Below are positions 1 to 13,100 of a DNA stretch of 64,000 nt, piece by piece. The stretch is from assembly GCA_013397795.1 (NCBI GenBank), contig VZTJ01001769.1:509386-573385 (forward strand). Direction: 5' to 3'. How positions within the stretch are numbered: the first letter of the stretch is position 1; the number at the start of each line of letters is the position of its first letter. The position numbers and the translations under genes were made by a program. A model generated the notes under the pieces. That model had not been told where the DNA came from. It made no database searches and saw only the letters and a program-made list of their open reading frames with translations. This DNA comes from Orthonyx spaldingii (lineage: Eukaryota > Chordata > Aves > Passeriformes > Orthonychidae).

Positions 1-1624
1 GGTAAAAGGAAAATGCTGTGACTGTGCACATCCAAGGTAAGCAGCACAGTTTTAATAGACAGAAACAGGGGAGCTGTGTGTCATTTGCCTTCCAGAGACT
101 CAACCAGGAGGGTCTGTCCCTCAGTTCAACTAACCCACTGAAGCTCTTTCTCATGTACATCTCATTAGGAATCCTGGACTTTTGTCTGTTTAACACCCTG
201 GGTTGTATTCTGTGAAGAAAACCCCTTGGGGATGCTAGCTTTTATAGTCTATCTGAAGTCCTGCAGGAGGTACACACAGATTTAATCTTCCTCTCCACGA
301 TTTCTCTCTTAACTGAACTAAATTTCATTTCCTGAGAGGTGCCAGTTCTCTCACTTAGTCCAAGTGCCAGTACTTGCCCAGTTAATTAGCAACTCTTTGC
401 TTTGAAAAGATAAAGGTCTCCCTTACACAAACACACTCACAGAGCTTTGTGAGGCAGAGATCTGCTCAGTGCCCACTTAGGCTGATCTATTTGAAGCTGC
501 CATTGCTCCTTGTGCTCCCTGGATGTGCGGTCCTGCTGACTTCCTTGTGAATGTGCAGTTGCTGTTCAGGGAATGGATCAGCTTGAAAAATGATCTTCTC
601 TTTGTTTTGCTGGACTGCTTTTGACTGGGGTGGCCTCCTTGTGCTACTACAGCAGAAGGGATAGTGCCATCCTGCAAAATGTCAGAGTGGGGAGCAGGAC
701 TGTGACAACTTATCTGGCCGTGGAGATATTTGAATTGTCATTTTTCACTGGGATGTGTATTCTCCACTGAATCTTAGATTTTGTGTCAGTGTGGACAGGA
801 AAAAGTATTTTGTGTATGAGCTGCCTTATGGGGTAGATGATCTAGCTTATTAATAGATCTTAACTTCTGCCACATACAACATAACCAAGCTCTTTCAGGT
901 GACAGTAGGATTGGGATATTGACACCCCCCACCCCCAATATTTTTCTTCATAGACCTCTGTGGGAGTTACCAAATTTGAAGTGACCCCTTTTCCGTGACA
1001 CAGTAGACAAAAGGATTTCAGAAGTGATTGTGACAGTCTCCTGTTGCACTTTGCTAACCCAATTCTTATTAGAAGCTTGTTTCTATGTGGGGATTTTCTC
1101 TGAGGGAAACGTAGTCTCTGCAAACCACAGGGAAAAGAATCATACTTCCAGATATTAATTTTTTTTTCTATCAGGAAAATTGAAATTATATAGCTTTGGT
1201 CATTTTGCATGATGAATTGAAAATATTTTAGTTTCTTGAACCAAGCAAAAATATTTACTCTTGACTCACAGAAGATTTTTCCAAGCTCTTAAAAACGCAG
1301 TGTGGGTACTGTACCACTGAAGTCTTTCCCCCATAGTTAAGCTGTGCCATATCTTAACAAAACACAACACAAAACTAAAAGATGGATTGGTAATGAAAGC
1401 TAATAACAGGAATACTTTACCCCAAGATAATCACAAGTAAAGGGGTAATTGTAATTTAATAATAAAAATATTTGAAAACAGATTTATCAGTTAGATTCAA
1501 CAAACCAGACTGCTTCTGTACAAGAATACTGACATGATTATTTTAATTGTAAATCTTGAAATGGAATATTTTGCTGTGTTGCCTTAGAAGCATGGTGAGA
1601 CTTTGAAATCATTGAGCAGGTGAA
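1..1624. other. No gene or repeat recognised
   Basis: AT-rich unique-looking sequence. A consensus-like splice donor (CAAG followed by gtaagc) lies at position 37, but only 36 bases precede it and two of the three frames stay open over all or most of that stretch, so no exon can be assigned. ORFs here, including a 116-residue one on the minus strand at 860-1210, have no recognisable domain and look like chance. Confidence 0.5.
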
Positions 1625-1915
1625 GCTGGGAGAGCTCCTTAGAGTTCTCTGGTCAAAAACAGGGTCCAGGCTAGAACAGCTTGCTCAAAGTCACATTCAC
1701 TTGGATGTTGATCTAAGGCTGGAAACCCCAGAATTTCTCTGGGCAACCTGAGCCAGTCAGGCAGAGTTTGACCACTCTCACAGTAAACTCTTTTCATTGA
1801 ATTTCCTGTCTGTAAGTTTGTGCCAATTGCCTCTTGTCCTCTTGCTAGGCACCACTGTCTCCCTCTTTTTCACTTGTTCCTGTCTCCCCATTAGGTATTT
1901 ATACACAAATCAAGT
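1625..1915 (-). mobile_element. CR1 LINE 3' fragment, minus strand
   Basis: Read on the minus strand this is the 3' untranslated/end region of an avian CR1 retrotransposon. Diagnostic blocks, as they appear on the plus strand, are TCTCTGGGCAACCTGAGCCAG, CACTCTCACAGTAAA, GCCTCTTGTCCTCTTGCTAG and TAGGTATTTATACACA. The copy is strongly diverged, has small indels, lacks the terminal ATTCTRTG repeats and has no coding capacity. Boundaries are approximate (about 20 bases either side). It is an old 5'- and 3'-eroded copy. Confidence 0.85.
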
Positions 1916-2690
1916 ATCACAATACTAGAATTTCCTATCAGAAGAATATTCCAGTTTTCTTTTAGATTTCTGTTAAATATTAGACTGAAGATATGAAGAT
2001 AGAAGAGACAGAGGAAAAAGTAGAATTTTCTGGGGATGAACTAGTTTGCATAAAATAGCTCCTATTCTGAATTTTTTCCTAGATATGGTAAGGCACATAC
2101 AGGACCTTCAGTAACATTTCTGTTTCTTGTACACGAAGACAGATCACTGCAAAAGCCATTATTGTTTTTATTAGACCCATCTGAATAGCATTGCAAAGGA
2201 CACTTGGGACTGCCTTTTAATTTATGACCCAGAATGGGCTGTAAGTGTATGTGGACTAAAATGCCTCTTTCCTTAACTCTAAAAATTGAATGTAACCAAT
2301 ACAGAACTGCAGAGACCATGTGCTAGTCTTTCCTTGCATTCAGATGCAAGTTGTGGAGCAGCCTCTTGTTTACTTGGCTTTGAAGTGCAGTTGTGTATGG
2401 CCTAGAGGGCAAGATTATTTAAATGTTCATAATTTTTCTGGAAAATTTAAAGCAGGTAGTATCCAAGGTGTAATTTCCTCTTTTCTGCTTCAGTGAATTG
2501 CATCTGAGTCCTTGTGATGGAATGGGAGCTCATGACAAATACTCTGATATTGCTTCAGTGATTTCTCTCAGTGGTTGATGCAAGACTCCTGATCATTTGC
2601 TGGGAACAATAGGAAAAATATCGGGACATTTTGATATTGTGTTCTTTCCACCAAAATTAAAGCATTCTCTTTTACTCTCTTCTGTTCCAG
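1916..2690. other. No gene recognised
   Basis: Non-repetitive AT-rich sequence between a CR1 fragment and a possible exon. The final 20 bases (to 2690) form a good polypyrimidine tract and AG acceptor. Confidence 0.5.
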
Positions 2691-2767
2691 AAAAGCCGAG
2701 ACGCAAGTTTCTCTCCAAGGCTAGCCAGCTACAGGGAAAAAGAAAAAAGCTCATTCAGTAGTAGCAG
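2691..2767 (+). CDS. Possible internal coding exon, 77 bp, unrecognised protein
   Basis: The segment is bounded by a strong acceptor (ctctcttctgttccag) and a good donor (CAG followed by gtagga). Only one frame is open across all 77 bp; both others contain stops. The open frame starts at phase 0, includes SRDASFSPRLASYREKEK and then a serine-rich end, and finishes with two bases (AG) of a split codon. It looks like a basic, serine-rich, disordered stretch. Two CpGs survive in its first 13 bases in an otherwise CpG-poor region, mildly favouring constraint. The split codon joins in frame to the candidate exon at 38969. I do not recognise the protein. Short length and lack of homology evidence keep confidence low; a chance open stretch is the main alternative. 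Confidence 0.4.
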
Positions 2768-5700
2768 GTAGGAGTTCATTCTGCAGCACCTGAGTACTGA
2801 GGTCTCTGTAGACCCCTGTGTGTGTTTTGGACAGGGAAGTAAAAGGTTTCCCATAACAAAGTTCTCCTGTCTCCAAGCCCCACCACTCCAACAGGAAAAG
2901 GCAGGGCAAATGGACAGGCATGATGTGGATCTATGCATAGGGCAGTTGTGCCTTCTCTATTCAATGTGTTTTCCACTCATGTGCAGCAGAGATGTACTGA
3001 TTGTCTTGCAGTGGGTTTTATTTTGCGTCTTTGGAGCATGCTGAACTTACCCCTTTTATGTATTGTATTTGCAGTTGTGTCTTCCATATGCAGAATCCCT
3101 GCCTGATAAAGCATTTTCATGGTTCCTCTTGGCAAGACTGTGACAGTAATTTTGAATTTCTGTTAACTCTGTTATTGTTATTAGGTGGGTCTATAGGAAG
3201 TTACAGTCTTCAGTAATCTTCAGAGAGGTCACTTCAGTCCTTAACTGGCAAGACTATGGCTGTCTTTCACTTCACAAGAGCAAGATGACAGGGGCGAAGG
3301 GATGCTGAAGAGATTCTCTTACAGAGGTGATCAGGGGACAGCTGAGATGAAAGAGGTTTTTTTTCAAGCAGTACAATGCAGGTTACCATTATTTACTCCT
3401 TTAAAATGCCTCTCTTTTGTGAATGTATGCCAAAAAATTGAATGATGGACAGAAAAATTCAGTGGCTCAAGTGAAGTTGGCAGCTTTCCATGTGCAATGG
3501 TATTTGTAATCATCCATAGTAATGAGAGAAATGTGAATAATATTGCAGGACGTTATGTTAATGTTACAAAGAGCCCTAGGTAATTAAAGAATTACATATA
3601 TGTAAATGATCTTAAAGCTGGGTTACAATTAACTGAAGTCTACAGCATAATGATATCATGTTGGACTGGTGCCAGTTGTAAGAGATGCTTACTCACTAAC
3701 ATCCAGTGTGAAGAATTTCCCCAGCACAGTAAAAGGGTCCTTTGTGCTCCAAAATTACCACACAGATAGATTATCACAACAAGTGATTTTCTCTTCATTT
3801 GTGATGTATGCTGCCACAGGAAAACAATTAAAGCTGTGTTTCTAATAAAAAGCAGGAGTTGACTACTGTGGATTGCCCATTTTAATCATCATTTAAACCA
3901 GAAAACAGGAAAATTAGTTTTAAATAATCAATTTTAATCTTGGTTTGCATTTTTACTTATTAGTCACCTTCCTAAAGAAATATTGAACCCTCCTGATTAG
4001 TAACCATGGGAGAGTGTTGATTTTCACCTAAATACAGCTTGTATGTTAAATAAAGTACTTATTTCAGTGAGGTAAATATATGCCTTTAGTCAGGGTATAG
4101 GCTGATATACTTTAGATGGATTATGATTAGAAAGTAATTTAGAAAAATGGTGATAGATACATTTACTATTTACCCTCTTATGATAGTGCTCATATTTGTG
4201 TTTCTTGTCAAGATGCAATTGGATGGAATTTGCAAATCAATTAAAAGCGCAGACCTAGCATTATAAAGTTGTTTGTTTTAGTTAAATTACACCACCTTAA
4301 ATATCTGGTTACTTAGGGAAAATATTCATTTATTGAAATGAGTTTTAAAACTAATTGTTTCATTTAACAAAGGAAGTATTGTCCGCAGTTAACAAGTTGT
4401 ACTAATAGTTTCTGATCATCATGTCTGTCATGATTTTAGAATTACCAGATCTCATCTTGTTACACCTCATTTATATTTATGGATTGGAAGAAGGATAATA
4501 AGCTATCCTATTTTTCAGCAGCCAAAATTTTCTCAGCTATGAATAAATTAGCCACTGAATTTAGGTAACTAAACAAACAAATATGCAGAAACTATTACCC
4601 CTGCAGTTGCAGAAGTCTATAGCTTCTTAAGTCACTCAAAACATCTGCAGATTCAGATCTAGGACTCCATAACTCCTGAATTACTTGGTTCAGAGATTTA
4701 CCTTTAGCAGTTCACATATACTACAGTGATATTCATGTTTATTTAATATAAATAATTTCATGAATTATAATAAATGCAGGTATGGATGTGAGTTGTTAGT
4801 ATTTAAGTTTTAATTTTACATATGTCTGCTAATAAATGTATGTGGAATTTAAATTAGGAATCTGTTTTGAACACAGAGTTCCACTCTAGAATCCTCTTTA
4901 CAGACTTATGTAAAGGAACAGAAAAAGTTACCCATCAACCAGTAGTTGTTGATACAGGATATTACAAAGAACAAAATCCATCTTGTACCTAGGCTGAAGC
5001 TGAACTATGAGACCCATCTTAAGTGAAATAACATTAGTGATCAACTCACGCTTCTAAGGTATGAGAGAATCTCCACTGGATTAATACAGAAAAAAATATT
5101 ATTAAATGATACCAAATCCACTTGAGAGAGAGTGTCAGTATGGCATGGAGGTGCAGAACTAACTGCTGATTCATCCTGACAGTCAGGTCAGGTAGGCCGA
5201 CTCATTAACTCAGAGGTATAAAACATTGAGCTCTTCTTTGAGGCAAGAGAAAGAGAGAAGGGACAGCAGAGGTCTTGCAGGCAGAAATCATAAGAACAGT
5301 CCGTTCAGGAGGGACTTGAGGACTAAAGCTTATGTTTATGAATACACTTCTGCCTGTAGCCTTTTCCTTTACTGGAAATAAGAATAAAGTCTATATCTGA
5401 ACTCTGCAAGAGGACAGGTATATAGATGGGTCCAAGAGGTAATCACGGCTTGAGAGCTCAGCTGTCCTGGGCTCAAGAGCACTCAGCAGCAGCTTGGCAT
5501 TCCTGCTGTACTCTGCTGCTGCTGGCAACCTCTTCTGGGACTCAAGCATGCTTCTGGGTTCTCCAAAAGTACATGAGAGCTGAGGGCTGCACACCCACAG
5601 TTCTCTAGCAATATAACCAGTGATGTTGTCTTCCTAAGGTTGACTCTTTCAGTGCCCATGGCAAAGCATTGCTTCATGAATTAGAGTCACTAATGCTGAT

Positions 5701-5971
5701 AATTGTCCACACAGGTCTTTTAGGCTGTGTTCTGGCTGTCCCAGAGATGGTAGTTTTAAACTATGTCAAATGGATGTGTGAAATGGCAACAACATCAAAT
5801 TGTTCCTATCATCTGTCTCCCCTGAAAACAGTGGTATGGTTTCTTTCATCGAGTAATTAGTAAATTTTCAGAAAAAGTCTTGAAAAACAGTGTACAACAT
5901 TTCCATTTTGAACCAGACACACTTGTTTCCAAAAACAGCAGTGTCTCTTTCAGCAGATTGTTCCATGGTGT
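2768..5971. other. No gene or repeat recognised
   Basis: AT-rich sequence, intronic if the flanking exon is real. ORFs in this stretch are short, overlap on both strands around 5.4-5.7 kb, and resemble no family I know. Confidence 0.5.
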
Positions 5972-6529
5972 TGTGGTTTAATTCCACTTGGCAAATAAGT
6001 CCCACACAGCCTCTTGCTCACTTCCCCCTGCCAGGATGAGGGAGAAAATATAAAAGTAAAAGTGAGAAAACTTGTGGGTTGAGATAAAGAGAGTTCAACA
6101 GGTAAAGCAAAAGCCACACAAACAAGCAAAGCAAACCAAGGAATTCATTCACTGGTACCTGTGGGCAGACAGGTGTTCAGCCATCCCCAGGAAAGTAGGA
6201 AGTACTACATGGGAATACAAATGCCATCACTCCAAATGTCCCCCCGTCCTCCTTCTTCTCCCAGCTTTATCTGCTGAAGGTGACGTCATATGTTACAGAA
6301 TATCCCTTTGGTCACTTGGTGTCAGCTCTCCTCCTGTGTCTCTGAACAACTCCCTGTGCATCCTCAGCCTACTTGTTGAGGCAGAAAAGGCCTTCACTCA
6401 GTGAAAGCCCTGCTCAGCAAAAACGAAAACATCCTTGTGCTATCAGCACTGTTTCCAACACGAATTCTAAACATATTCCCATAGCAACTACTGTGAAGAA
6501 AATCAACTCAACCCCAGCCCAAACGAACA
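5972..6529 (-). mobile_element. Avian ERV-type solo LTR, minus strand
   Basis: On the plus strand it begins TGTGGTTTAATTCCACTTGG and ends near CAGCCCAAACGAACA, matching a common avian LTR as I remember it (TG...CA ends, read in reverse for the sense strand). Internal hallmarks are GTGAGAAAACTTGTGGGTTG, AGGAATTCATTCACTGG, CAGGTGTTCAGCCATC and a full palindromic TGACGTCA at 6281-6288 followed by a degraded TATA region. Sense-strand transcription would run leftward. No convincing target-site duplication flanks it and no internal retroviral genes adjoin it, so it is a solo LTR. An ORF of 110 codons at 6072-6404 lies in it on the antisense strand and is not a gene. The family name is left open. 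Confidence 0.8.
6281..6288. promoter_or_regulatory. Palindromic CRE (TGACGTCA) in the LTR
   Basis: A perfect cAMP-response element palindrome lies in the U3-like part of the minus-strand LTR, about 10-20 bases upstream (in sense orientation) of the remnant of the TATA region. CREB/ATF proteins bind this site in general; activity here is inferred only. Its CpG has survived despite decay of the rest of the LTR. Confidence 0.5.
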
Positions 6530-9266
6530 CTCATAGATAAGGGGCTGCTACAGATGGAGGCCTCTCCTTCAGGCTAGGAAAACATATGTCTGTTTGAAGT
6601 ACAAAGGTACTTGCTACAGAGTCTGCGGTGCATTTCTCTATACTGCTTTTACAAGTAGCCCACTCTACTTGGAGGAATTTCTAACTCTTTGTTGCTTCCT
6701 GTAAACAAAAATGGGATAACAGATATCTTGAGGTGTGTGTTGGAAGGCAAGAGCATTTCACATCACAGAAAGGCTGTTTTCTAGTGTGGACCTGTGTTCA
6801 CATCTCTACAGGTACCAAAAGAATGACATGAAACTGTTGACTATCTTGTTTCCAGGCTTCAGTTCTGATCTCAGTCCGACAGCTTTGGAAATGTCTGGGA
6901 GGATTAACAAAGGCCAAGATATTGATGGGCTGCATCTGACACACTGCAAAGGCGATTACTTGTAGTACTTTCTCATGATGATGATCCTACAAGATATTGA
7001 AAGGTCCATGGAAGAAACAGGAAACCTTACTTCAAAGGAAGAGAAATAGCCTTTCAATTCACCGGATCACAAAAATCTCATAACCACTCAGTGTACCAAT
7101 GTATTGCAATATTGGAATGCTGAGAGACAGGAGCAAGAGTTGAATTGCAAAACCATTCTGGCTCTTTATTCCGTAAGTGATCTTGGGGTAAAAAAAAAAA
7201 AAAGAAAAAGGAAAAAAAAAAAAAGATAAAAAACTGCCTGACAGAATCAAAATTGAAATTAGGGGACAGGGCTGGAAGGAGAACGTTGGCTCTTCAGGTA
7301 AGCCTAGTCCAAAAATATTAATCTTGTGTTCTTGTAATAACAGATGATTTAGGGAGACTACCTGAATTCATCCAGGGAACATACAAGCTAGCACACCTTG
7401 CTGGGCAAGACCTGTATTTGTATTATTAGAAAACATAACACTTATTCAAATTCACACAGAGCTACATATTTCATATGATATTATTTATTCTATTTTGCAT
7501 GGAAAATGATTGCTTCTTAATTCTGAAATATCTATTAAATTAAGAAAATATTTTTTAATGTCTGGATCTTTTTCAATATTTTTCTGAGCCAGAGGAATTA
7601 TTTTTAAGTATTGTTACCTCACTTCTTTTGATATTAATGAGCTATAAAAGTCAAACTCAGTCTAACCCAGAGACCATTCATTACACATTCATGAAGTGAA
7701 ATAGATGCATAACAGCAAATTATGATTTATGACAAAATATTAAAATAAGGGATTTTTTGGCATAGGCCACATATAATGAGCACTAGTGTCACAAAATATT
7801 CCCAAACCCTGTCATGCATATTCTACTTTATATTAAATATTTGTGTCTCAGAGGGCTGGAAAGGACTCAGTAGACCTTTTCAACAGGGCATTGAATAGAT
7901 AAAGCACTTGTTAGATCAAATATACGTACCAAATTGTGGATGAATAAATGATGCTGAATATACCACTCCCCATGTGGATAGAAAATCAAATGAGAAGTTT
8001 TAGAGGGGCAGAGCCTTCTCAGGAGAAGCTTGCTGCATCTTTCCTGGCTGAAAAGAATAATTCATGTGTAGACACTGCCAAACCTATAAGCAAAATCCAG
8101 GGTAAAGTAGTAAAATAAGGTAATGACAGCCAAAAGAAAATGTGAAAGGATAAATTTGAAAAAGTGCTGTGCTCCCATGCCCATCTCTTGGGATAAAATA
8201 ACCTGGTCTCTCCAGCAGTTTTTCTGATACCTGTATTGGCAAAGTCACTCTTTTCTCCCCTACACACGCTGCAAGTAAAAGTGAAGAAAAAGAAGGTTAT
8301 CTGTTGGCTTCTGGCACCACTTCCCTGAATGAAATCTTTTGTCTCATGGGAGTTCTGCCAGCATAGCAGAACTAGTTCCATATCCCTTCCTGGAAGCAAA
8401 TCTTTGTTGGCCAAGGATGTTGGGTTTTGTCATCCCAGCAGGCTGGACAAAAATAAGACATTCATCCCACATGCCTTACTCAAGCTTGAAGGCAGCTGAT
8501 GTCCTAAAATGTAAACCTCTGTTATTCCCATGAACTCTCTCCAAGAAAATAAACTGCTGTTCCTGAATTAGAACCATCATCAGAAGCTCTAGTGATTTAC
8601 AATTCTGTCAGGTCTTTCATCCAGAAATACTGCTCATAGACTGTTGCATTAGCTGATTTATCTCTTTCAGGCCAAATATGGAACTTTTAGAACATGGCTT
8701 TTATTGACTATCAGATGGATTTTGGCCGATGTTGATACTGTGAGCTGGGCCTTTCACTGTCCATTCAGAACACTACAGAAGAATGCGACATAACTTATAG
8801 ATCATTCATCCACAACTTACACACAGCTCTGGCTGAGTTCCAGTATGTCAGCTGCTTAAAACCAGCAGTGTCCATTGTTTCTGCCAAGGGGAAACTCATA
8901 CAGGATATATGTGAAGTTGCAATGTGAGTATGCATGGGGATTATAAAGTTAACTGCACTGAACTGAACCAAACTAAAACAACACGGACATCTCTGTCTTC
9001 TTTTGGACAGTACCACCTTCTCAGATTTAGGAATGGCATGCAGTACAGCAGGGTCCCCATAAACTATGAAGCCAGGGGAATAATAGACTGAATTAAATGA
9101 CTGTGGAATGCTCATAGAGAACTCTGAATCAGTTTTGAAGTATCTTATAGCTGACCTCAAGAAAAAGTGTGTAGGGAATTAATTGTGTTTGGATAGAGTG
9201 AGACTGGGCTTGGAAGCTATGAACCACTGAGGCTGAGATTCAAAGAAGTGAAGAAGGAGTAGCTAT
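6530..9266. other. No gene recognised; one A-rich tract
   Basis: Mostly unique-looking AT-rich DNA. The antisense ORFs at 8019-8414 (131 codons) and 8795-9160 (121 codons) show no known domain and no splice or promoter context; both are treated as chance. Confidence 0.5.
7190..7233 (+). repeat. A-rich low-complexity tract
   Basis: Fourteen A in a row, then A runs broken by single G or GG. No polyadenylation signal and no recognisable retrocopy lies immediately upstream. Confidence 0.8.
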
Positions 9267-9336
9267 AGAGGAGGAGGAACGGAGGAGGAGTAGGAGGAAG
9301 AGGAGGGATAGAGGAGGAAGAGGCAGAGAAAGTGAC
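9267..9336 (+). repeat. GGA-rich purine tract
   Basis: About 70 bases of imperfect GGA/GAA trinucleotides (for example GAGGAGGAGGAACGGAGG) with few pyrimidine interruptions. Simple repeat; the short ORFs around it are composition artefacts. Confidence 0.8.
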
Positions 9337-9744
9337 TGAATCTTGGTCTTTTGAGGGGTTTATGTTCACAAGATGCCTGGTGATTTCTAAATATGGACCT
9401 GGGCAGGAGGACCCCCAAGCCAACATACTCACACCTTGTTTTTACCCCCAAACTAGTATTTCTCATTCCCAAACCTTGGGTGGCTGAAGAAGGAGGCTGT
9501 GAAGAAGAGGATTATGCTCCAGAACACCCAGGCAGGTGAGGAGGAAGTCACTCCAACTTTCCCTCTCTCTTCTCTTCCATCTTCCAGCTGAGCAACACCC
9601 CTGGCTGCTGGTCATCACACATGTTGGCTTTCTAATGTTCCATAAGAGAAAGGAAAAATGCCTTCTCTAATGTGACTTTAGGTCTTCAACTGTGTGAGGT
9701 GACACCTTTATTTGAGTTCCTCGGTACAAAAGCGATATGGCCCT

Positions 9745-10194
9745 TCTGGAATGAGTCCAGTGGAGGGCTACAAAATTTGTCAAGGCACTGGATCATGTCT
9801 TTTATAGGGTAAGGCTGAGGGAGCTGGGCCTGCTCAGCCTGGAGAAGAAATGGCTAAGTGGGGTACCTCATTGGTGTCTCTAAGTATCTGAAGGCAGGGT
9901 ACCAAGAGGATGCAACCAGGCTCTTGTTGCTGGTGCCAAGCAATAGGACAGGAGGCAATCAGCAAAAACTGATGTACAGAAAGTTCCACCTATGAGGAAG
10001 AACTTCCTTAGTCTGTAGGTGACTGAACACAGGAACAGATTGTCCAGAGAGGGTGTGGAGTCTCCTCACTGGAGATATTCAAGAACCACCTGGACACAAG
10101 CCTGTGCTGTGTGCTCTAGGATGATCCTGCTTGAGCAGGGAGGTTGGACCAGATGACCCACTGTGGTCCCTTCCAACCTGGTCCATTCTGTGAT
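9745..10194 (+). mobile_element. CR1 LINE 3' end, plus strand
   Basis: A 5'-truncated CR1 tail of about 450 bp. It contains GAGCTGGGCCTGCTCAGCC, then GGAGAAGAAATGGCTAAG, a GGAAGAACTTCCTTAG-type block, GGTGTGGAGTCTCCTC, and the end TTGGACCAGATGACCCAC followed by TCCCTTCCAACCTGG and CCATTCTGTGATT. The order and orientation match avian CR1 3' ends. No intact reading frame; the left boundary is uncertain by about 30 bases. Confidence 0.9.
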
Positions 10195-13100
10195 TGCTAA
10201 GGAAGCAGACATCTTTTTGCTAGGAAAATTAACAGTTAAATGGGATGTTTATTCTGTCTGTGTAATATTCCCCAAAGGCACTGTTGTAAAAATGGTAGAA
10301 AAGTACATATTCTTTGAATATTCTTTGGATACTTTCTTGCACTCAGATTTTTCCTCCTCAGGTGCATGGTAGATGGAAAGGTTATGATGCTCTCCAACAC
10401 AGTGCTCAGATGCAAAATATCAGTCATGCCAATCATGATAATGGTTGTGGCAAATAGGCAAGTTAGATCAACATCTACGTAGTCTGTATTGTGGGACATT
10501 GTTAAAGAGTAAATTGGCACAGGTGAGTAATGTAGACACAGGCTTAAAACAGTGAAAATGCCACTGTCACCCTTTTCCCTTTTACGACTTGACACTTTAT
10601 GTGATTCTTAATGTCCACTAAATCCCACGTTCCCATCTATCACAGCAGGGTGTCCTCTGCAGAGAGCAGTGGTTGCCTACCGCTGCTTTGGAAACTAGGG
10701 CTAACAGATAAGTAGAGGCTCATCACTCCGCAAAGGAGATGGACACCATCCAAGAAACCAGCTTATGTAAAGGGCATTCCCTATAGGCATCTTTGCTGTC
10801 ATCACTAATATCCCTGGACTGGACTGACAACAGCTCAAGGCAAGTGTAGATGGAAGAGAAACAATATGTCTGCCATAAGCACATTAGTTAATAAAGCTTT
10901 GTTACACCTTGATTCATTGTCTAGTTGGGAGTCAAGACTAGTTATTAAACATTTCAGAAAGAGAAAGGATTGCTATGACAACAAAGTATGAATAATTCAT
11001 CTGAAGGGAAGAGGGGACATGCAATAATAGAACAATTGCTAAAATTCTTCTTAAAGGATTTGTGTGCATCAAAAGCAATAATAACAAAAAAGTGTTTCAA
11101 TCAATGCTGTCTCACTAACTGCAGCATAAAAAACATCTGTCATTTTGGTGACTTGAATAATACAAGTTAGAGCACAAAGTCTGTAGCTTCTTACTTCTTA
11201 TACATAAAGAGCAAGGGCAAAAAAACCCATCAGGTAGCCTCTCTGAACATTGATGTTTTGGACATCTGGACATAGTTAAGATTTTAGATTTGGTTTTTAT
11301 CATAAATACTGAGCCATAGAAGTGACATGACCCAATATATAGTAAAATATTATAAAGCAATGTTCTTTAGATTAAGTTCTATTTCTATGGGAACTTTCCA
11401 GTCTCTTCCAGAAGAATTTAAAGGAACTGGGGGAAAAGTAATTATAATACAAGAATGAAAGTGGTCTCATTCTCTCCATTGCCATTGCTCTATTTTAAGC
11501 ATCATTCAAATCTCTTGCCAAGAAGGCCTTTGCCTTGCATTTTGTTTGATTCTCTTCAACATACAGCATGGCATTTTTAACAAAACATGGGAATTCTTAT
11601 TAAATTTTTTGGTTTTTAAAGCTGGTTCATCTTTCCTTTCAAATAAAGATAGCAGTCCATAAAGCAATTAAATAACCCCTAAAAATCTACCTTAAATTCA
11701 TCTACAAAAGCAAACAGAGTAGACACCTACAATGAAAGTTTTTCTGGTCTGTTTTCCCCCTCTGGACCTGAAGGAGAAGCTATTTTGGAGACTGATCATG
11801 ATACCAGTTCAGGCTTTTGTCTCTCTTCTTGTGCCATGGAGAAGTGTGTAGCCTGTTTACCATGTATTCACACACAAGGCAACCTGGATGAGATCAAGAC
11901 AGAGAAATTTTTTTTCTGACTCTAAGAGGAAGGGAAGGTCATTTACTGAGGCAGTAGTACATGAAGGTGATTGACAAAGAAAGAAAGAAAGGAAGGGAAA
12001 AAAAACCCTAGGATTTTTTACCCAGTAAAAAAGAAATTTACCTAGCTCTGAAATTTTAAACTATAAACCTCCTCCATATCTCTGATTAAATAAATAAATA
12101 CATTAAAATAGAACAATATATATTAGGGTTTTAAACTATGCTTGCATAACTTAAAGTTAATTTGAATGATAATGCAAATGTGTGATTAGTTTAATAAATT
12201 TTGATACCTGGTACTGTTTTTATAAAATTAATTTAGGTAATTAATTAAATTACTTTTTTCTGCAGTATGAAAACCAGTTACTGTGGCCACATTGCTGTAT
12301 TATTATACTCAGTAAAAATATCCTTAGGGTTTTTAACATGTGAAATAAGCACACAATACTAGCACCTAAACTGTTAAGAAAGAAGGTTATAATTCCTTTA
12401 TCTGCTAAATGATGCAGGATCTGAGATAGATCTACACAATGTGCCTAAAAAATCAACTTTGTAGAAAGTCCTAAAGCTCATATTCATGATTATGTATAGA
12501 TGATTGGCTTTTTGATTTTTTTCCCTGGTATGAACTTGCATAGAAACTAATGTGATTCATTCCAGAGAAGCTCTCAAATTCAAAATAACTAATCTTTAAA
12601 TGTCAGATGTGGACTTACTGCAGCAGTGAATTCCAGAAATAAGCTATACTTTGCCTACCTTGATGTGGCTTTTTATGTGCTTTGGATTTACATTTTCCCT
12701 TCAGTCTTTTTTTCATTTGTATTTGGAAATAAGTTTATTAAAACCTTTTCTCCTTTACCTTTTCCACATATTAATTGCTTCTTTCCCTCCCTTTCCTTCT
12801 TCCTTTCACAGCAGCTTTCATATGCTCTCTAATGATGAATTAAACAGATGAAGTAAGATTTCACTGAAAAAAACCCAAGAGAAGAACAGGTAATTGTTCT
12901 TATCAATTTGCAAGGCAAAGCTGCCTAAAACCAGGAGTCACCAATGTGGGCTGCCCACACGTGCAGGCACAGCAGGGATGTGAAGCAAAGTATAGCACAT
13001 TGCCATGAGGAAGAATAACAGGGTTACCTGGCCAGAGAATTTAGCTCCAGTTGGCTGTGGAGTTCATGAGACTTTGTGTGTGATATGGGAGACTCAGGAC

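Noticed and set aside
1..36. 3' end of an exon with donor at 37
   Set aside because: The donor is good, but 36 bases cannot fix a frame, and the frame needed to join phase 0 at 2691 contains a TGA at 19-21.
9459..9536. Possible exon with acceptor ctag and donor CAG/gtgagg
   Set aside because: Two frames are open, but neither matches the phase left by the 2691 candidate, and it adjoins a low-complexity tract.
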